Assembly (NCBI GenBank): GCA_028564705.1
Contig: JAPXFQ010001133.1
Location: 1,936,001-2,000,000, forward strand
DNA from: Apricaphanius iberus
Taxonomy: Eukaryota; Chordata; Actinopteri; Cyprinodontiformes; Aphaniidae
Reading direction: 5' to 3'
DNA length: 64,000 bases
Position 1 is the first letter of the stretch; each line of letters opens with the position of its first letter. Below are positions 33,621-44,880 of this stretch, one piece after another. The translations under genes and the position numbers were made by a program. Below the pieces are notes generated by a model. That model did no database searches. It was not told the DNA's origin and saw only the letters and a list, made by a program, of their open reading frames with translations.

Positions 33621-35289
33621 TACATGGTGGTGGTTCATCATGATGTGGGGAAGCTGGTCAAAGCTGACTTTGACTATGCTTTCTAACCTATGAATATTCT
33701 GGGATAGAAACCCTGGAATTGTTGCTAACAGTTGTTCTGATAGAATGACCTCGTCCAAGACCAGACCATAATCCAAATCCAAAACAGTAAATCATATTTA
33801 ATGAGAATGAAAAACTGATTTGGAAAAGGTTAAAGGATTAATAATTCATATTGGGTTTTGTGAAAGGATGCTATTTAGTTGCTAAAAGCTTATTCTGCTG
33901 ATTCAGTCAATCTTTTAAATGACTTTAATGACCAAAGATGAAGTAGTACTTTAGATACATTTACATTTGTTTATGTGAAACTTTGCTTCCAGAGGCACAA
34001 TTTGTGTTGGAGGTTTTCACAGCTGGGAATCTCTTAAACCGGCATTTCTAACCTAACTAGGTGGAAGACGTCCAGGTGAACGTTGTCTCGGTTTCACACG
34101 TAAGTGAGACAGTTTTAAAAAAGACCCATTGCATTGCTGAACTTGGTCCCATATTGAGCCACATTGAAACTCATAAACTCCCATAATGCTTTATGGATCG
34201 TTGGCTTGGTAACGATGAGCGCCCTTTATCCCCTCGATGAGCCCTGCTGCTGCCGGCGCAGGTTGTTTGAGACAGAAAGGCAGGAAATAGCAAAAAAATA
34301 GACCTGGACAACGGTGATAAATGAGATCTGCTGACCGCACACAAATACAGGCGAGTTATGAAACACATCCAAACACGACAGAGGCGCAAAAAAAGAGAAA
34401 AGAAGCCAGTCGGATCAATAGGCGCGTGTGTATGAGGATTTATTTTTTTTATCTGTGTGCAGAGATGAAAGGTTAGCAGGCTTCTGTAATAATCTGTTAT
34501 TAAAACTTACTTTTGAGTGTGTGTGTGCCGGCTTCTATCTGTGTGTCCTTATAAAACATCAGTGGGGAGAGGTGAAAAGTAAGGGGAAAGCTGCTCTGAG
34601 AAGCCAATATCAGACACACACACACACACACACTGAGTCGTGGTGAGACAGCAAGGTGAAGCCAAGTAAAGAAATAAATCGAAATAGAATGAAGCAGGGA
34701 CAAAGAAAAAAAGATAGAACCTTGTATCTGTGAGAATGGGGGCGACAGTGAGAGACATTAGCATTCCTATCCACTCGCTCTACTGTAAATGCTCTTCTCT
34801 CTGAGCTCATTCCCAAAGTGTCCAGATCCATCGCATAGACCTCTTCATTCTCCACATTTCTGTTCCTTCTCTGCTCCCGGCCTTCAGTTTCTCTTTCTCT
34901 ACTCTCCCGATGGCTTCGTCTGTTCTTCTTTCACATGGCAGAGAGTCTAGGAATGATTGATTGATTAATTAGTTGAGGGATGCATGGCGCCCACCAGCCA
35001 GAGACATCAATAGGAATTGCTCTGTTTAGGAGAAAAGTCCTAATTTATCAAAACTCCAAATAACAAGCTCAAAATTTAATGTGCCATAAAAATTTAAGGC
35101 AGTGGCTCGGCCTTCATTTTTGGGTGATCTACCATGATTCATGCAAAGTTCATATCAGGCGCATAGAACCGTAGTTAAATGAGGACTTTGTGCCCGCTGC
35201 TGTGTGTGCCAGCCTTTCTGCATCATAAGAGCGGAGGATGGATGGCAGGAAAATACTTATTCATTTCCTCTATTACATGTCAAGTTCTG
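33621..35289. other. No gene recognised; (AC)n microsatellite
   Basis: A (AC)10 microsatellite lies at 34614-34633. Short open frames across 34428-34855 are mainly artefacts of it and of purine-rich DNA. A segment near 35178-35205 recurs near 10780-10815. Confidence 0.45.
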
Positions 35290-35645
35290 CTATATCTAGG
35301 GCAAAATGTTCGTATCACGGTAAACATATCAGCATACGGTATTTATATACGGTATTTAACTGTTTTTTTCCCACACAAGACCACTGATATCCACATTATC
35401 TTATGAGAATGAATAAAATAAAAATATGCTATAAATAGCCCATTTTACTGTTATATTGCCAGAAGCAAAGTGCATCTTGTACTGGCTTTGCATGTACAGT
35501 AGCAGGGGGCAGAGTAAAGACTCAGACCGGATTTTGCCAAAGAAGTAAAACAAACATGGCAACCGTAGGAGATTATTAGCTGGTTAATATTCAGATAACA
35601 ACAGAAAAAAAAGATGGCAGAAGTATCTTAGATGGTATGTCAAAT
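35290..35645 (+). mobile_element. Short DNA transposon copy (family with shared core)
   Basis: Left part GGCAAAATGTTCGTATCACG and TATAAATAGCCCATTTTACT, core CTGGCTTTGCATGTACAGTA, GGGGGCAGAGTAAAGACTCA and TAGCTGGTTAATATTCAGAT, then GAAGTATCTTAGATGGTATG. It provides the uninterrupted version of the copy at 20660-21510. Confidence 0.68.
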
Positions 35646-35689
35646 GTTTTATTTCACTTTAATTACTGTTATTGCAAAATGTTTTAATT

Positions 35690-35866
35690 GATTCTTGCGT
35701 TTCATCAGTATTTAAAATTGTAATAATTTTACATAAATAGTCTTTTATAACAGTTTTTTAAGCTTTCTTAAGTGATGCTATGTTTTAATTTTCGCATTTT
35801 TGTAATCATGTAAAGCACTTTGAATTGCCTAGTGTTAAATAAAATTGCCTTGCCTTGAGTTTTTGG
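35690..35866 (+). mobile_element. LINE 3' UTR end (same family as 59785-60365)
   Basis: GTAATCATGTAAAGCACTTTG, then GAATTGCC, and the end AATAAAATTGCCTTGCCTTG match the terminal region at 60297-60366. It is 5'-truncated and non-coding. Confidence 0.65.
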
Positions 35867-35884
35867 ACATAAAAAGGGAGGGGA

Positions 35885-37215
35885 AAATTGACATAACTGT
35901 CAGATTTCTGGCCATTAAAATATTAATTACTATAAGGTTAGAATGTTTGTGAATAATAAATGTTGTTTATCAGTAGTAAACTGGCAAACTGTTGTCGCAA
36001 AGTTAAGACATGAATTTCAGATTAAGGGGCAAACTATGCCCACACAAAGTGAAGCCAACCAGGAAATGTCAAAAGTTGTAGTTCCTCCCTCATCCACTGG
36101 GGGCTGGCTCCAAAAAGGAGCACTTTCCCATTGACTCCCATGGTAAAAAGGCCAACTTTACAGCAAAAAATAAACATGTTTACAGCCTGGTTCAATGTAA
36201 AGACTTCAGTCATTTGGTGTTTCTGAACTCCACTATCAGTTGCCTCTGCAGGTTTTATTCGATATTGGATGTTAATCTGCAATTATTCGACCAAGACGAC
36301 TTGCTGTGGCGTTGATTACAGTAACAGACTGTCAAAGAAGTTTCTGCTTGAGGGGGAGGCTTTATACGTTGTTTCACCAGCAGTGGGTGGAGAATTTCTG
36401 TCAGGTGGCCGAAAGGAATGGAGCTCCAATCTGAGCTTTAATGTCTTTCTACACATGGGTTGGAGCAGGCGACCGATCTGGTAGCAGCAGAGTAGTAAAG
36501 TCAGCAGTACTGACAAGCTGCGGTGTGAACAGCAGGAGACAGCTGGATCAGGCTGGAAGACTACAGAGTTGGGACTTTGTGACTGCTTTTTGCTGGATGT
36601 GTTGTTTAGATAAGCCAGCCCATGTCCTCACTCTCCACTGATGTTAAAGGAAATTCAACCATTATAGGCTGTAGTGACCCGACCCATTTGGGTCTTGTTA
36701 TATCGATATGTGTTCCCCAATCCATATGTTTCTGGGTCTAAAGCGACCCTAGTGGAAAAACAGGGCAAAAGTCTCTCAACCGCAGTTTGAAACCGGCTGC
36801 AGCCTACGTTAGCAGTAGTTAGCTTCAGTTAGCTTCAGTTAGCTCCCGACTAGCTTCTGACTAGCTTGTAGCTATGTCGGTTGGAGCCCCAGCCTCACAG
36901 CGCCACTCTCAGCTCCACCTTTTTGCGCATTTTTGGAGTTCCTGAGAGTAACGAGGCAAGTGACGCGGACAAGATGGCGGCGGAGGGAACCGCCTAGTTG
37001 GCTTCATTTTCTGCTCTTCAGAATGCTATGGACATCAATGAGCTTTAGCAGAAATGCCCACATTCAACATTAATCATGGAAAAAAGTGCTAGACGGGTTG
37101 GACGCATCTGGCTACAGCTTTAGCAGGTGCAGTCTAACCTGCGCCTGGTTAATAAATCACCTGCTTCATGTTTTCGCACAACTTTGCGGTTCGCGCCCGT
37201 TTTAACACAAACCCC
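35885..37215 (+). repeat. Dispersed repeat copy 3, split by about 1 kb of inserted DNA
   Basis: 35885-36030 matches the left part and about 37030-37215 the right part of the repeat at 16315-16755. The intervening 1 kb includes a unit starting GTGAAGCCAACCAGGAAATG at about 36049, and an inverted CCTAGTTGGCTTCATTTT at about 36992-37009, so it may be a short transposon with subterminal inverted repeats. ATGCCCACA occurs at 36036-36044 and 37054-37062 and could be a target duplication or chance. No coding similarity in the insert. Confidence 0.45.
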
Positions 37216-38259
37216 AGAATAGATGGAGAGACAGAATATGAGCTGAAATGAAAGCGACTACCTCATATAACTGATGTTAGGTGAGAAAATGGTTGACAAC
37301 TGGTCCAAGTTGAATTTCAGCACAGAAACACAAAAGAAGCGATTTTCTGGAGCAACATTTAGAGACATGAGTGAGACTTTTACTTATTTAAACTGCAGGA
37401 GAAAATATCCCAAGTGTCTGAATGATAAACAGCCGGTTTGCTGCAAAAGTTAACAGCCATCGGTTTTAGAGACACAAAGGCCAAAAGTCCACAGACAGTT
37501 CTCACAGACGCTCTTTCCTAATCTCTTCCCTGGGAGGGACAAGAGAGACATTTCCCCACTCTGATGCAACATGGTGAAGTCTGCAGTAATGTGCAAATAT
37601 CAGCGGAAGCTCAGCATAGATCTGAGAGGAGGTTTGTTGAGATAATGTGCAATCTGGGAGGAACACAAGCTGAATGTAATGGCAAAACTCCCACCAGGAC
37701 AGGAGATATTTAATTGCTTTTTATTATTACAAAACCAACTTTCTGACATTATGTACGTCTGATGGAGACGTGGATGTTTCTAGATCCCATTATTCAGAAA
37801 ATCATTCTTCACATCAGTCTTTTATATCGACCTGGATTCACAAGTGGACTATAATACAAATAATTTACTCAGATTATTGTAACTGTAATGGTAGGTAAAT
37901 AACCATGGTATCAGTTTCACAGTTCGGCTCATTTTCAGTATAGTCAAATTGGTAAAAGAAAATCTGTGTAATGACTTTTAAAATCAAACTGTATTTGCAG
38001 TACATAAAAAAAAATCTTTGATAATATATAAATGTATACAATTAAAAAACCAAAAAAAACAACAAACAAAATCAATTCTTAGTCATTCTGCCAAAGTAAA
38101 GACAATCTGGGATATGAAATGCATTAATGTACATGTAATAATAAGTTGCATCAGTCCTACAGATAAAGTGGGAGAAGTTAGAAGACACTGCTAGGCTAAC
38201 AGTTTAATTACAGCTGCAGACGAGCCAGGGTTTCTAAACCTGGAATTTTTTCTTGGCTT
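37216..38259. other. No gene recognised; part may be regulatory
   Basis: A repeat-free block at about 37540-37720 contains GCAGTAATGTGCAAATATCA, GATAATGTGCAATCTGGGAG and GATATTTAATTGC, which is enhancer-like in texture only. The rest is AT-rich. Confidence 0.3.
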
Positions 38260-38575
38260 CATATAGCTCTAGGGAGAACGAGCTTTCTCTATATGTGGAC
38301 CTACACTGTGGAACGCTGTATCACTGAGTGTGCGTCAGGCTGCCATTATTTAAATTGCTTCTTAAAACACATTTTTAACGTCAGGCATTTGATACAGTCT
38401 GGGACTCTACCTTGTGTGGGTTATGTAATTTATTATACATTTTAATTCTGTTTTTATTTCATCTTTTTTAAACTGATATTTATTAATATGTCCTGATTTT
38501 TTTTAACTGTCCAGCGCTTTGTTTTGACTCTTTGTCATGTTAAAGCGCTTTATAAATAAATTGATTTGATTTCAT
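38260..38575 (+). mobile_element. LINE 3' end: C-terminal ORF2 remnant and 3' UTR
   Basis: The DNA near 38279-38375 encodes AFSICGPTLWNAVSLSVRQA followed across a frameshift by FKLLLKTHF, a typical LINE polymerase C-terminus. A 3' UTR follows and ends AAAGCGCTTTATAAATAAAT with TGATTTGATTT at 38544-38574. The family differs from the other LINE ends here. Confidence 0.62.
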
Positions 38576-38868
38576 GTGTTCTATTTTATTATTTTTTATA
38601 CCCTCTTATGTGTGTTAAGCGTAAACATAAAATATTAGATTAATAACTTTATTTTATTGATCTTGTGGGACACTGTGTTTGGTTCGGAGCTCCTGAAAAA
38701 ACGGCACCGACGGGGGCAGGTAAGCAGGATTGTTCAGCTAAGTAATGTCTATAGTAGCTCATAGCATTGTTGGTTTCTAACAGATGTTGTTTAACCAGCT
38801 AACATGAAAATGTGTTGATCTGGAACACCAGGAAGCCAAAGCGTGCTGTGGTACTATCCTGGCATAGG
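38576..38868. other. No gene recognised
   Basis: Unique AT-rich sequence leading into the tandem array. Confidence 0.35.
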
Positions 38869-39385
38869 ACTTTTATGTGTTATGCTTGGCGTAACCCCTA
38901 GCATAGCATTTTCATGTGTTATGCTAGTTGTAACACATAGAATAGCATTTTTATGTCTTATGCTAGGTGTAACACCTAGAATAACATTTTATTCGTTATC
39001 CAGGCAACAGGGCAGCAGCATGGTACGTATGCATCAAGTGAGCATCAAGCTGCCACGGAGCAAGAACCGCGTGTTGTGAATAACATTTTTATGTGTTATG
39101 CTGGGCATAACAGCTAGCATAGCATTGTTACGTGTTATGCTAGGCGTAATACCTAGCATAGCATTTTCATGTTATGCTGGGCGTAACAGCTAGGACAGCA
39201 TTTTTATGTGTTATGCTAGGCGTAACACCTAGCATAGCCTTTATGTGTTATTCTACGTGTTATGCCGCGTTCACACCGATCACAGCGTCCAGGCAGCAGT
39301 GCAGCAAAATTACATGCAATGTCTATAGTACACTCATCAAGTGGGCATCAACATTTTTATGTGATATGCTAGGTGTTGCACTACT
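38869..39385. repeat. Tandem array of a 39-bp palindromic unit with two interspersed spacers
   Basis: About eight diverged copies of a unit of the form TTTTTATGTGTTATGCTAGG, then CGTAACACCTAGCATAGCA. Within the unit ATGCTAGG and CCTAGCAT are exact inverted repeats around CGTAACA. Two related spacers of roughly 90 bp (about 38995-39078 and 39258-39350; both include GGCAGCAG or GGGCAGCAGCA and a CATCAAGTG-GCATCAA motif) interrupt the array. Open frames across it are repetitive and hydrophobic (for example CVMLGVTP) and are by-products of the repeat. Confidence 0.85.
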
Positions 39386-39780
39386 TAGGTTTAGTCTTAA
39401 CAAAAAATCCATTTAGTTATATAAATACAAATATTACTGTAGTAGACTGTGAAAAAAATAGGTAGACATTATCTTCAGATAGTTTTCAACAACTTTTTTT
39501 GAACATGTTGAGGTAGATGTCTTTTTCCATTGGTGGTACAACTGAGGAGACAATCTTTCATTTTATTTTACAACTTATTAGCAGCCCGATGTCAAAGCAA
39601 CACATTTAAAGCTTAATATGATCATTTCAAGGTGTTTGAAATGTGTCATACATTCCTTTTAAAATCTGATTACATTAAATTAAAAAGTAGCTTAGTCTGG
39701 TCTCATACAGTACTAACAACAGTCAGGATAGAGAAAGAGTAATTATAATGGGTCTAATAAAACTGTAAAATAAATCAGCC
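39386..39780. other. AT-rich sequence, nothing recognised
   Basis: No gene or repeat family recognised. Confidence 0.35.
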
Positions 39781-40010
39781 ACAGAAATACATTAAATGAT
39801 TGTTGCATAAGCAGCTGCTAATGAATTTAAATGACTATTTAAGGCATGCTAATTTGTCCAAACTACAGACTTTAAGGTCGTGCTGTTTAATCGTGTTGAG
39901 AACATAATAATGGAGTTGAAGACGTCGGCAGTTACTAGCAAATTACTCCACTAAACTTCTCCGTTAATGTTGTGCACTTTGCTCTGCAAGACAATATTTG
40001 AAAACATTTA
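39780..40010. promoter_or_regulatory. Candidate conserved non-coding element
   Basis: Repeat-free block with GCAGCTGCTAATGAATTTAA, GCATGCTAATTTGTCC, TTTAATCGTG and CCGTTAATGTTG: an E-box beside several homeodomain-type cores. Texture only. Confidence 0.28.
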
Positions 40011-41734
40011 TGGAGGAGAGAGGAAGACCAACACGGAGGGGGGGAAGATACCTTCGTCCACTGTTATTTGGTTTGGTTTAATAGCTTAAAAATTTACATT
40101 CTATGAATGTTTTTTTTGTGTTTCTTGATTATTGAACTCATTTTCTGATCTGTCAAGCATACAAAAGAAACAACTTTGTAGATATATGAAACTAGGATAA
40201 AAAGCCAATAATCCTTTGTGTTAATGCACACGGACATCCTGAATATTTTATGCACAAGGCAAACAGACTCAGCCTCAATAATATCCACAGAAAATACAAA
40301 GTGGATCCTGTTAAGCCAAAGATGGAGCCTCAAAGCGTTCCCCACAATCCACTGCCACACAACCTGCTCCTTTAAGCTTCCACCAGGCTGCCTTCAAACA
40401 TCTGGGAATTTAGAGCGCGTCCGGCAGCCTTCCTCCTGGATTCCGCTATCACTATCGCCATCATGGCGTTCGTCAGAAGCCGGGCGGCTCTCTGAGGTGC
40501 TGCTGACGAGGCAGCAGCTTAGTTTAGAGGCTCAGCTCTGACATGAGCTAACGCTGTCCAAAATGAGGAGTTTTATTGCAAAGTTAGAAACATACAAAGG
40601 AGCAAATGACGTCCGATACTCCAAATTAAACTCCTGTCTGGTAGCTTCTTTCCCACTCTTTGTTAACAGAATGGGTGACAGCTAATCATGATTCATACTT
40701 TGTCTCAGTTTTTAAATACACATACCTGGACGGAGTGAGCTCTACATGCCTTTCAGACTGGTAACAGATAATTAACTTTATGTAACTTACATGCTTAATA
40801 AAGAGGTTCATTCATTTTGAATAATTTATAACAAAATAGTTTAAAAAATCTGCAAAAACAGTTTTTTAGTCAGCCGAATGTATTTTAAACATTTTCTTTA
40901 GTTTAGAGAGTTGAACAGTCCAACAAGTAATCGATTACATTAATTAGCAAATATTAAAATTGGTGATTCAAAATTAGGATAATTTTTTGGGAAGTTGATC
41001 ACTTTTATTCATAACTGAAATTTTAATTGTTACCACGTAATGTGGTCAAATCTGAGGGTTTAAGTCTAATTTTTAAAAATAATCTCTGTGATTTTATGCT
41101 GATTATTTTCCAGGAAATACCTCATGATTATTTTTGGGATCTCAATTCAGGTGTTTTAGTAGCTGAGATCTTAACTGTTTTTTTAAGTCCTGACTTTTCT
41201 TCATAAATACATATTTTACTGATCCATAGGTGATAGATGTGGGGTTCCACGGGAGTGTCTGTTTGGTACATAACTGTTTTTGCTGTGCTCTGCACTATTG
41301 GGTAAGATTTTTTTTAAATATAATTTTTGGGTCTAAAAGAAGACTCGAGACTTGTCATGTTGCTATATTTATGCAACAAAAAATGTATTTATTATCATCA
41401 GTGCCACTAAATCAGAAGACCTTGAAGAAAATTTCACTTTTTTTCAACAGTTGATGATTCTGTCATTTATTGTTGGTAAACAGAAAAAAACAATTTTCCA
41501 TCAAATCTTTGAATTTATCAACTTTAACTTTATAAAGGAGATGAATAAAGCTGTCTGGGTTTTCTTTTAGGAATTTGTGATCGATCACATAAATCCAGTA
41601 ACTAAGACATTAGGGAGTTTTTATCAGAGATTCTAGATCCTGAAACTCCCCAGTTGGGTTGCCAGGTTTGCTGCCGATACGCCCAGTGAACAACCTGAAC
41701 TGTGTCCAGTGAGAAATCTATCCTACAGGAGTTT
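40011..41734. other. No gene recognised; part may be regulatory
   Basis: 40200-40400 is repeat-free, moderately GC-rich and without stops in one plus frame (40218-40541), but I recognise no domain; it may be regulatory. 40780-41600 is AT-rich. Confidence 0.3.
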
Positions 41735-42945
41735 AGCTAACAGCTAACATTAGCAAAGTTAGCTACTAAGTTATCTTACCGATCCAGGAGGAAAGTGTCC
41801 TTTTCCGTGTGTGTTTGATGTCATAGAAATGTTTTATGTGGGTCCATCTAGTGTAGGCTTATAGTGACAGTGTGTAGTTTTTGCAGTAGATCTTTGAAAA
41901 TAGCCATTAAAATATTATGTAATAATAATTACGTAAAGCACATTAATTGCAAAATATTGGCGATATTGTAAAATATGACTTTAAAAATCAGTTTTAAAAT
42001 ACATAGGCGCGGGTCCTCTTTTCGGGGGAAAGCCATATTAGATGACGTCTTTACTTCTACAAGAGCCCGCACGGACAAAGCGCACAGAACACGCCCGCTA
42101 TTAAAACATTGATTTCCCTTCAAAATGCAAAAAAGTTTCGCCATAAATACATTTTGTACATCTTTGCTAGTTTCAAGCGATGAAAGAGAGACTGATGTGC
42201 TCGTCATGTTGCTGCAAATAGATAATTCTCAGGGAATTGAGCGTTTGAACGCAGCACTAGTTGGACCTCCGTTGTTGAGTTTCTTACTTAAAGACACAGA
42301 TACCGCATGCTTGTGATAATTTAGGTATGCACTGCCCCCTACAAGCCAAAAATTACACACTGTGCCTTTAACCCAAAACTACTCTAGTTTCTGTTAGCTA
42401 CCAAGTTAGTTTATCAATCCAGGAGGAAAGTCTCAGTTTCTGTGTGTGTTTGATGCTGTAGAAATGTTTTATGTGGGTCCATCTAGTGTAGGCTTCACCT
42501 AAAACTACTCTAGTTTCTGTTAGCTAACTAGTTAAGTTAGCTACCAAGTTAGCTTATCGATCCAGGAGGAAAGTCTCAGTTTCTGCGTGTGTTTGATGCT
42601 GTAGAAATGTTTTATGTGGGTCCATCTAGTGTAGGCTTCACCTTAAACTACTCTAGTTTCTGTTAGCTAACTAGTTAAGTTAGCTAGTGAGTTAGCTTAC
42701 CCATCCAGTAGGAAAGTCTCAGTTTCTGCGTGTGTTTGATGGCGTAGAAATGTTTTATGTGGGTCCATCTAGTGTAGGCTTCACCTAAAACTACTCTAGT
42801 TTCTGTTAGCTAACTAGTTAAGTTAGCTACCAAGTTAGCTTATCGATCCAGGAGGAAAGTCTCAGTTTCTGCGTGTGTTTGATGGCGTAGAAATGTTTTA
42901 TGTGGGTCCATCTAGTGTAGGTTTCACCTAAAACTACTCTAGTTT
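41735..42945 (+). repeat. 143-bp minisatellite, about five units, split by a short transposon
   Basis: Units carry AAAACTACTCTAGTTTCTGT, TAGCTAACTAGTTAAGTTAG, ATCCAGGAGGAAAGTCTCAG and TTTTATGTGGGTCCATCTAG. Corresponding AAACTACTCTAG positions at 42502, 42645, 42788 and 42931 give a constant 143-bp period. The unit starting near 42375 is 126 bp, lacking one TAACTAGTTAAGTTAGC-type segment. The first unit (about 41735-41860) is separated from the rest by the element at 41863-42367. The later units are more alike than the first, as expected from recent local amplification. Confidence 0.88.
41863..42367. mobile_element. piggyBac-like short transposon with 21-bp terminal inverted repeats inside the minisatellite
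   Basis: The 505-bp element starts AGTGACAGTGTGTAGTTTTT and ends, in reverse complement, AGGCACAGTGTGTAATTTTT; the 21-bp termini agree at 18 positions. It is flanked by TTAT (41859-41862) and TTAA (42368-42371). TTAA targets are the hallmark of piggyBac-type elements, and one flank seems to have mutated. Removing the element and one TTAA restores a minisatellite junction like those of neighbouring units. No transposase frame. Confidence 0.75.
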
Positions 42946-44089
42946 CTGTTCTTCTGCGGTCACTCCTCTCCTGAGACGGATAACAATATCTCTGGGGCTC
43001 TGAAGCAGCTGCTGGACTTTCTGACTCCACAATTCTTCCCAGGACTAGCCCAGCTCTGCCGACCATTTAGTTAGAACATAGAGACCGTATCTGTCAACCT
43101 ACAATGGCGCCCAGTACTGGCTGGTAGATGGAAACATAACGTCATTGTCCTGCTCCATTAAAATGTACATTTTATTATATTTTAATTTGAATATAACTTT
43201 TTAAGTAAATATACTTTCATTCTTTGTCCCTCTAAAAGTCATGTGGTTGTATTTTTTTTTTCAAACAGCTTTTTATGAAAATGTTCCATATTCAACCTTC
43301 AATGCAAACAGTCATATAAACTTTATGCACACATAATCAAATTATTTTATGCATCGTACTATGATAGTGACCTCAGTAGGAACGGAGTCTTTTGTTCACT
43401 AAAAGCTTTTATGGCTCTGTTAAACCACATATCTGCCCCAAACGTCATAGGAGTGCTGTTGTAAATGAAGGTAAAGGGGTAAGTAAGGAGACAAAACTAT
43501 TTTATGCAGCTGGACGAAGGAGAGCAAGAGCTGTCCAAGGGCCTCCAGACCCAGGAGAAACCTCAGAAGGCGGACTTGAAAACTCTTAATGAGAGTTGAA
43601 TCTTAAATGAAACCACCTTCAACAACTAACCATTCAGATACTGTCGTTCCACATTGCATTTATACTTATTACGTACGGCTCAGACAGACATTGTTTGGGA
43701 GAAACAATGAGCCTGAATCCAGGGACCCATGCATGTAAAATTTGGTAAATTTCTGAACTTTCTTAACTTTCTCCTGACTCCTATTGTCAGTAAAATAACT
43801 TGCTCTAACACTTTCATTATGAAAGGATAAACTCGTCTTTCTCCAACTTCCTAGTTGCATTAAATAATATCTCCTTATGGATTTTAGACAAAAATCATGG
43901 CTCTCTGAAGATAAGATTGTATAAGGCAGACCATGACCAATTTTATTAAACGGATTAAATATGATCTCCGTACCATATGTTTATAGTTTTATGTTCAGAA
44001 GTGTTTAAGGTAGTATGACATACTTTTAAGTAATACGAGCAGCAGAGTAGCGTCAGGCTCCACCACCATGCTCTCCTCCTGCTGAATCT
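42946..44089. other. No gene recognised
   Basis: Unique sequence. A 65-residue plus frame at 43392-43589 has no recognisable domain. Confidence 0.35.
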
Positions 44090-44530
44090 TCACAGTTACC
44101 CGAAACGTCAGAAACGGGAAGACCATGACAGAATGTTTTCTGGGCACCATTGCAGCTCTTATGCTTACTTCATTTCCTTCTGTTCTTTCTGATTATCCTG
44201 GCATCAAAACTGTTGAAGTGCATGTTGGATGTAATGATGTTACTGATGGAACTTCCCAGACTTTCAAGTCTGATTTTTAAAATGGACTGCTCTTAAAAGC
44301 CATTGGAAAGAATATTGTTGTTTCCGTACCTCTTGCTCCATTCATAAGAAGCATCAACTGCTTCAGCTGCACCCGTACTTGGCTCCAAATTGGGTCCAAC
44401 TTTTAATGCAATTTTTATTGTTGATTCCAATCTATTTTGAAAGTGACTCTCTTGACTCAAGGAGGATGGCGTTCATCCAAACAAATTGGCCAGTCGGAGT
44501 CTAACAAAAATTTTTTTTTTATGCTATTCA
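44090..44530 (+). pseudogene. LINE ORF1 fragment with SGNH-type esterase domain
   Basis: Frames give VEVHVGCNDVTDGTSQTF with the G-x-N-D block at 44227-44238, then IVVSVPLAPFIRS and CTRTWLQIG, and finally LKEDGVHPNKLASRSLT with the catalytic-type D-x-x-H at 44465-44476. These are the conserved blocks of the esterase domain carried by ORF1 of some CR1/L2-type LINEs in fish. Stops and frame changes lie between the blocks, so it is dead. The start codon and any N-terminal part of ORF1 were not identified. Confidence 0.68.
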
Positions 44531-44880
44531 TAATTTGTTATTCCAATGACTGGGACATCATCCCAATAATTCTGTAGGCAACATTTCTGCAACATTCTGC
44601 AGTAAACCAGCCTTTCCTCTGCAGAACTAAGAACTTGAATCTTAGCCATTCTTATCAACTAAAGTCACAGACATTCTTCAAACAGGTTAACATGAACAAT
44701 CTCAGAAATGTCATAGGCAGGAAATATCTATGTATCAGACCAAATTTTTCTGCAGTTTTTATCATGGCACTTTTAAATGTTTGCTCTCTTTTAAACAAAT
44801 CTTTTATGGGGAGCCTAATTGAGCATTCAGACCACCCCAAATGGCAGTGTCAGCAATGGCAAGATTACATGTAAAGTCTA
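44531..44880 (+). pseudogene. LINE ORF2 N-terminal fragment (start of endonuclease)
   Basis: A 79-residue frame (44635-44874) contains MALLNVCSLLNKSFMGSLIE, resembling the I-A-L-L-N-V/A-R-S-L-x-N-K-S-F start of the apurinic-type endonuclease of fish LINEs. The arginine usual in this motif is cysteine here. It lies about 110 bp after the esterase fragment, the order expected in a bicistronic LINE. The copy stops at about 44880, before the rest of the endonuclease. Confidence 0.6.

Noticed and set aside
38843..39079. Hydrophobic repetitive protein frame
   Set aside because: Translation of the 39-bp tandem repeat; no independent support.
38869..39240. Regular repeats with spacers resembling a CRISPR array
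   Set aside because: Units are diverged, directly adjacent, palindromic and in a vertebrate intron; no spacer pattern and no cas genes.
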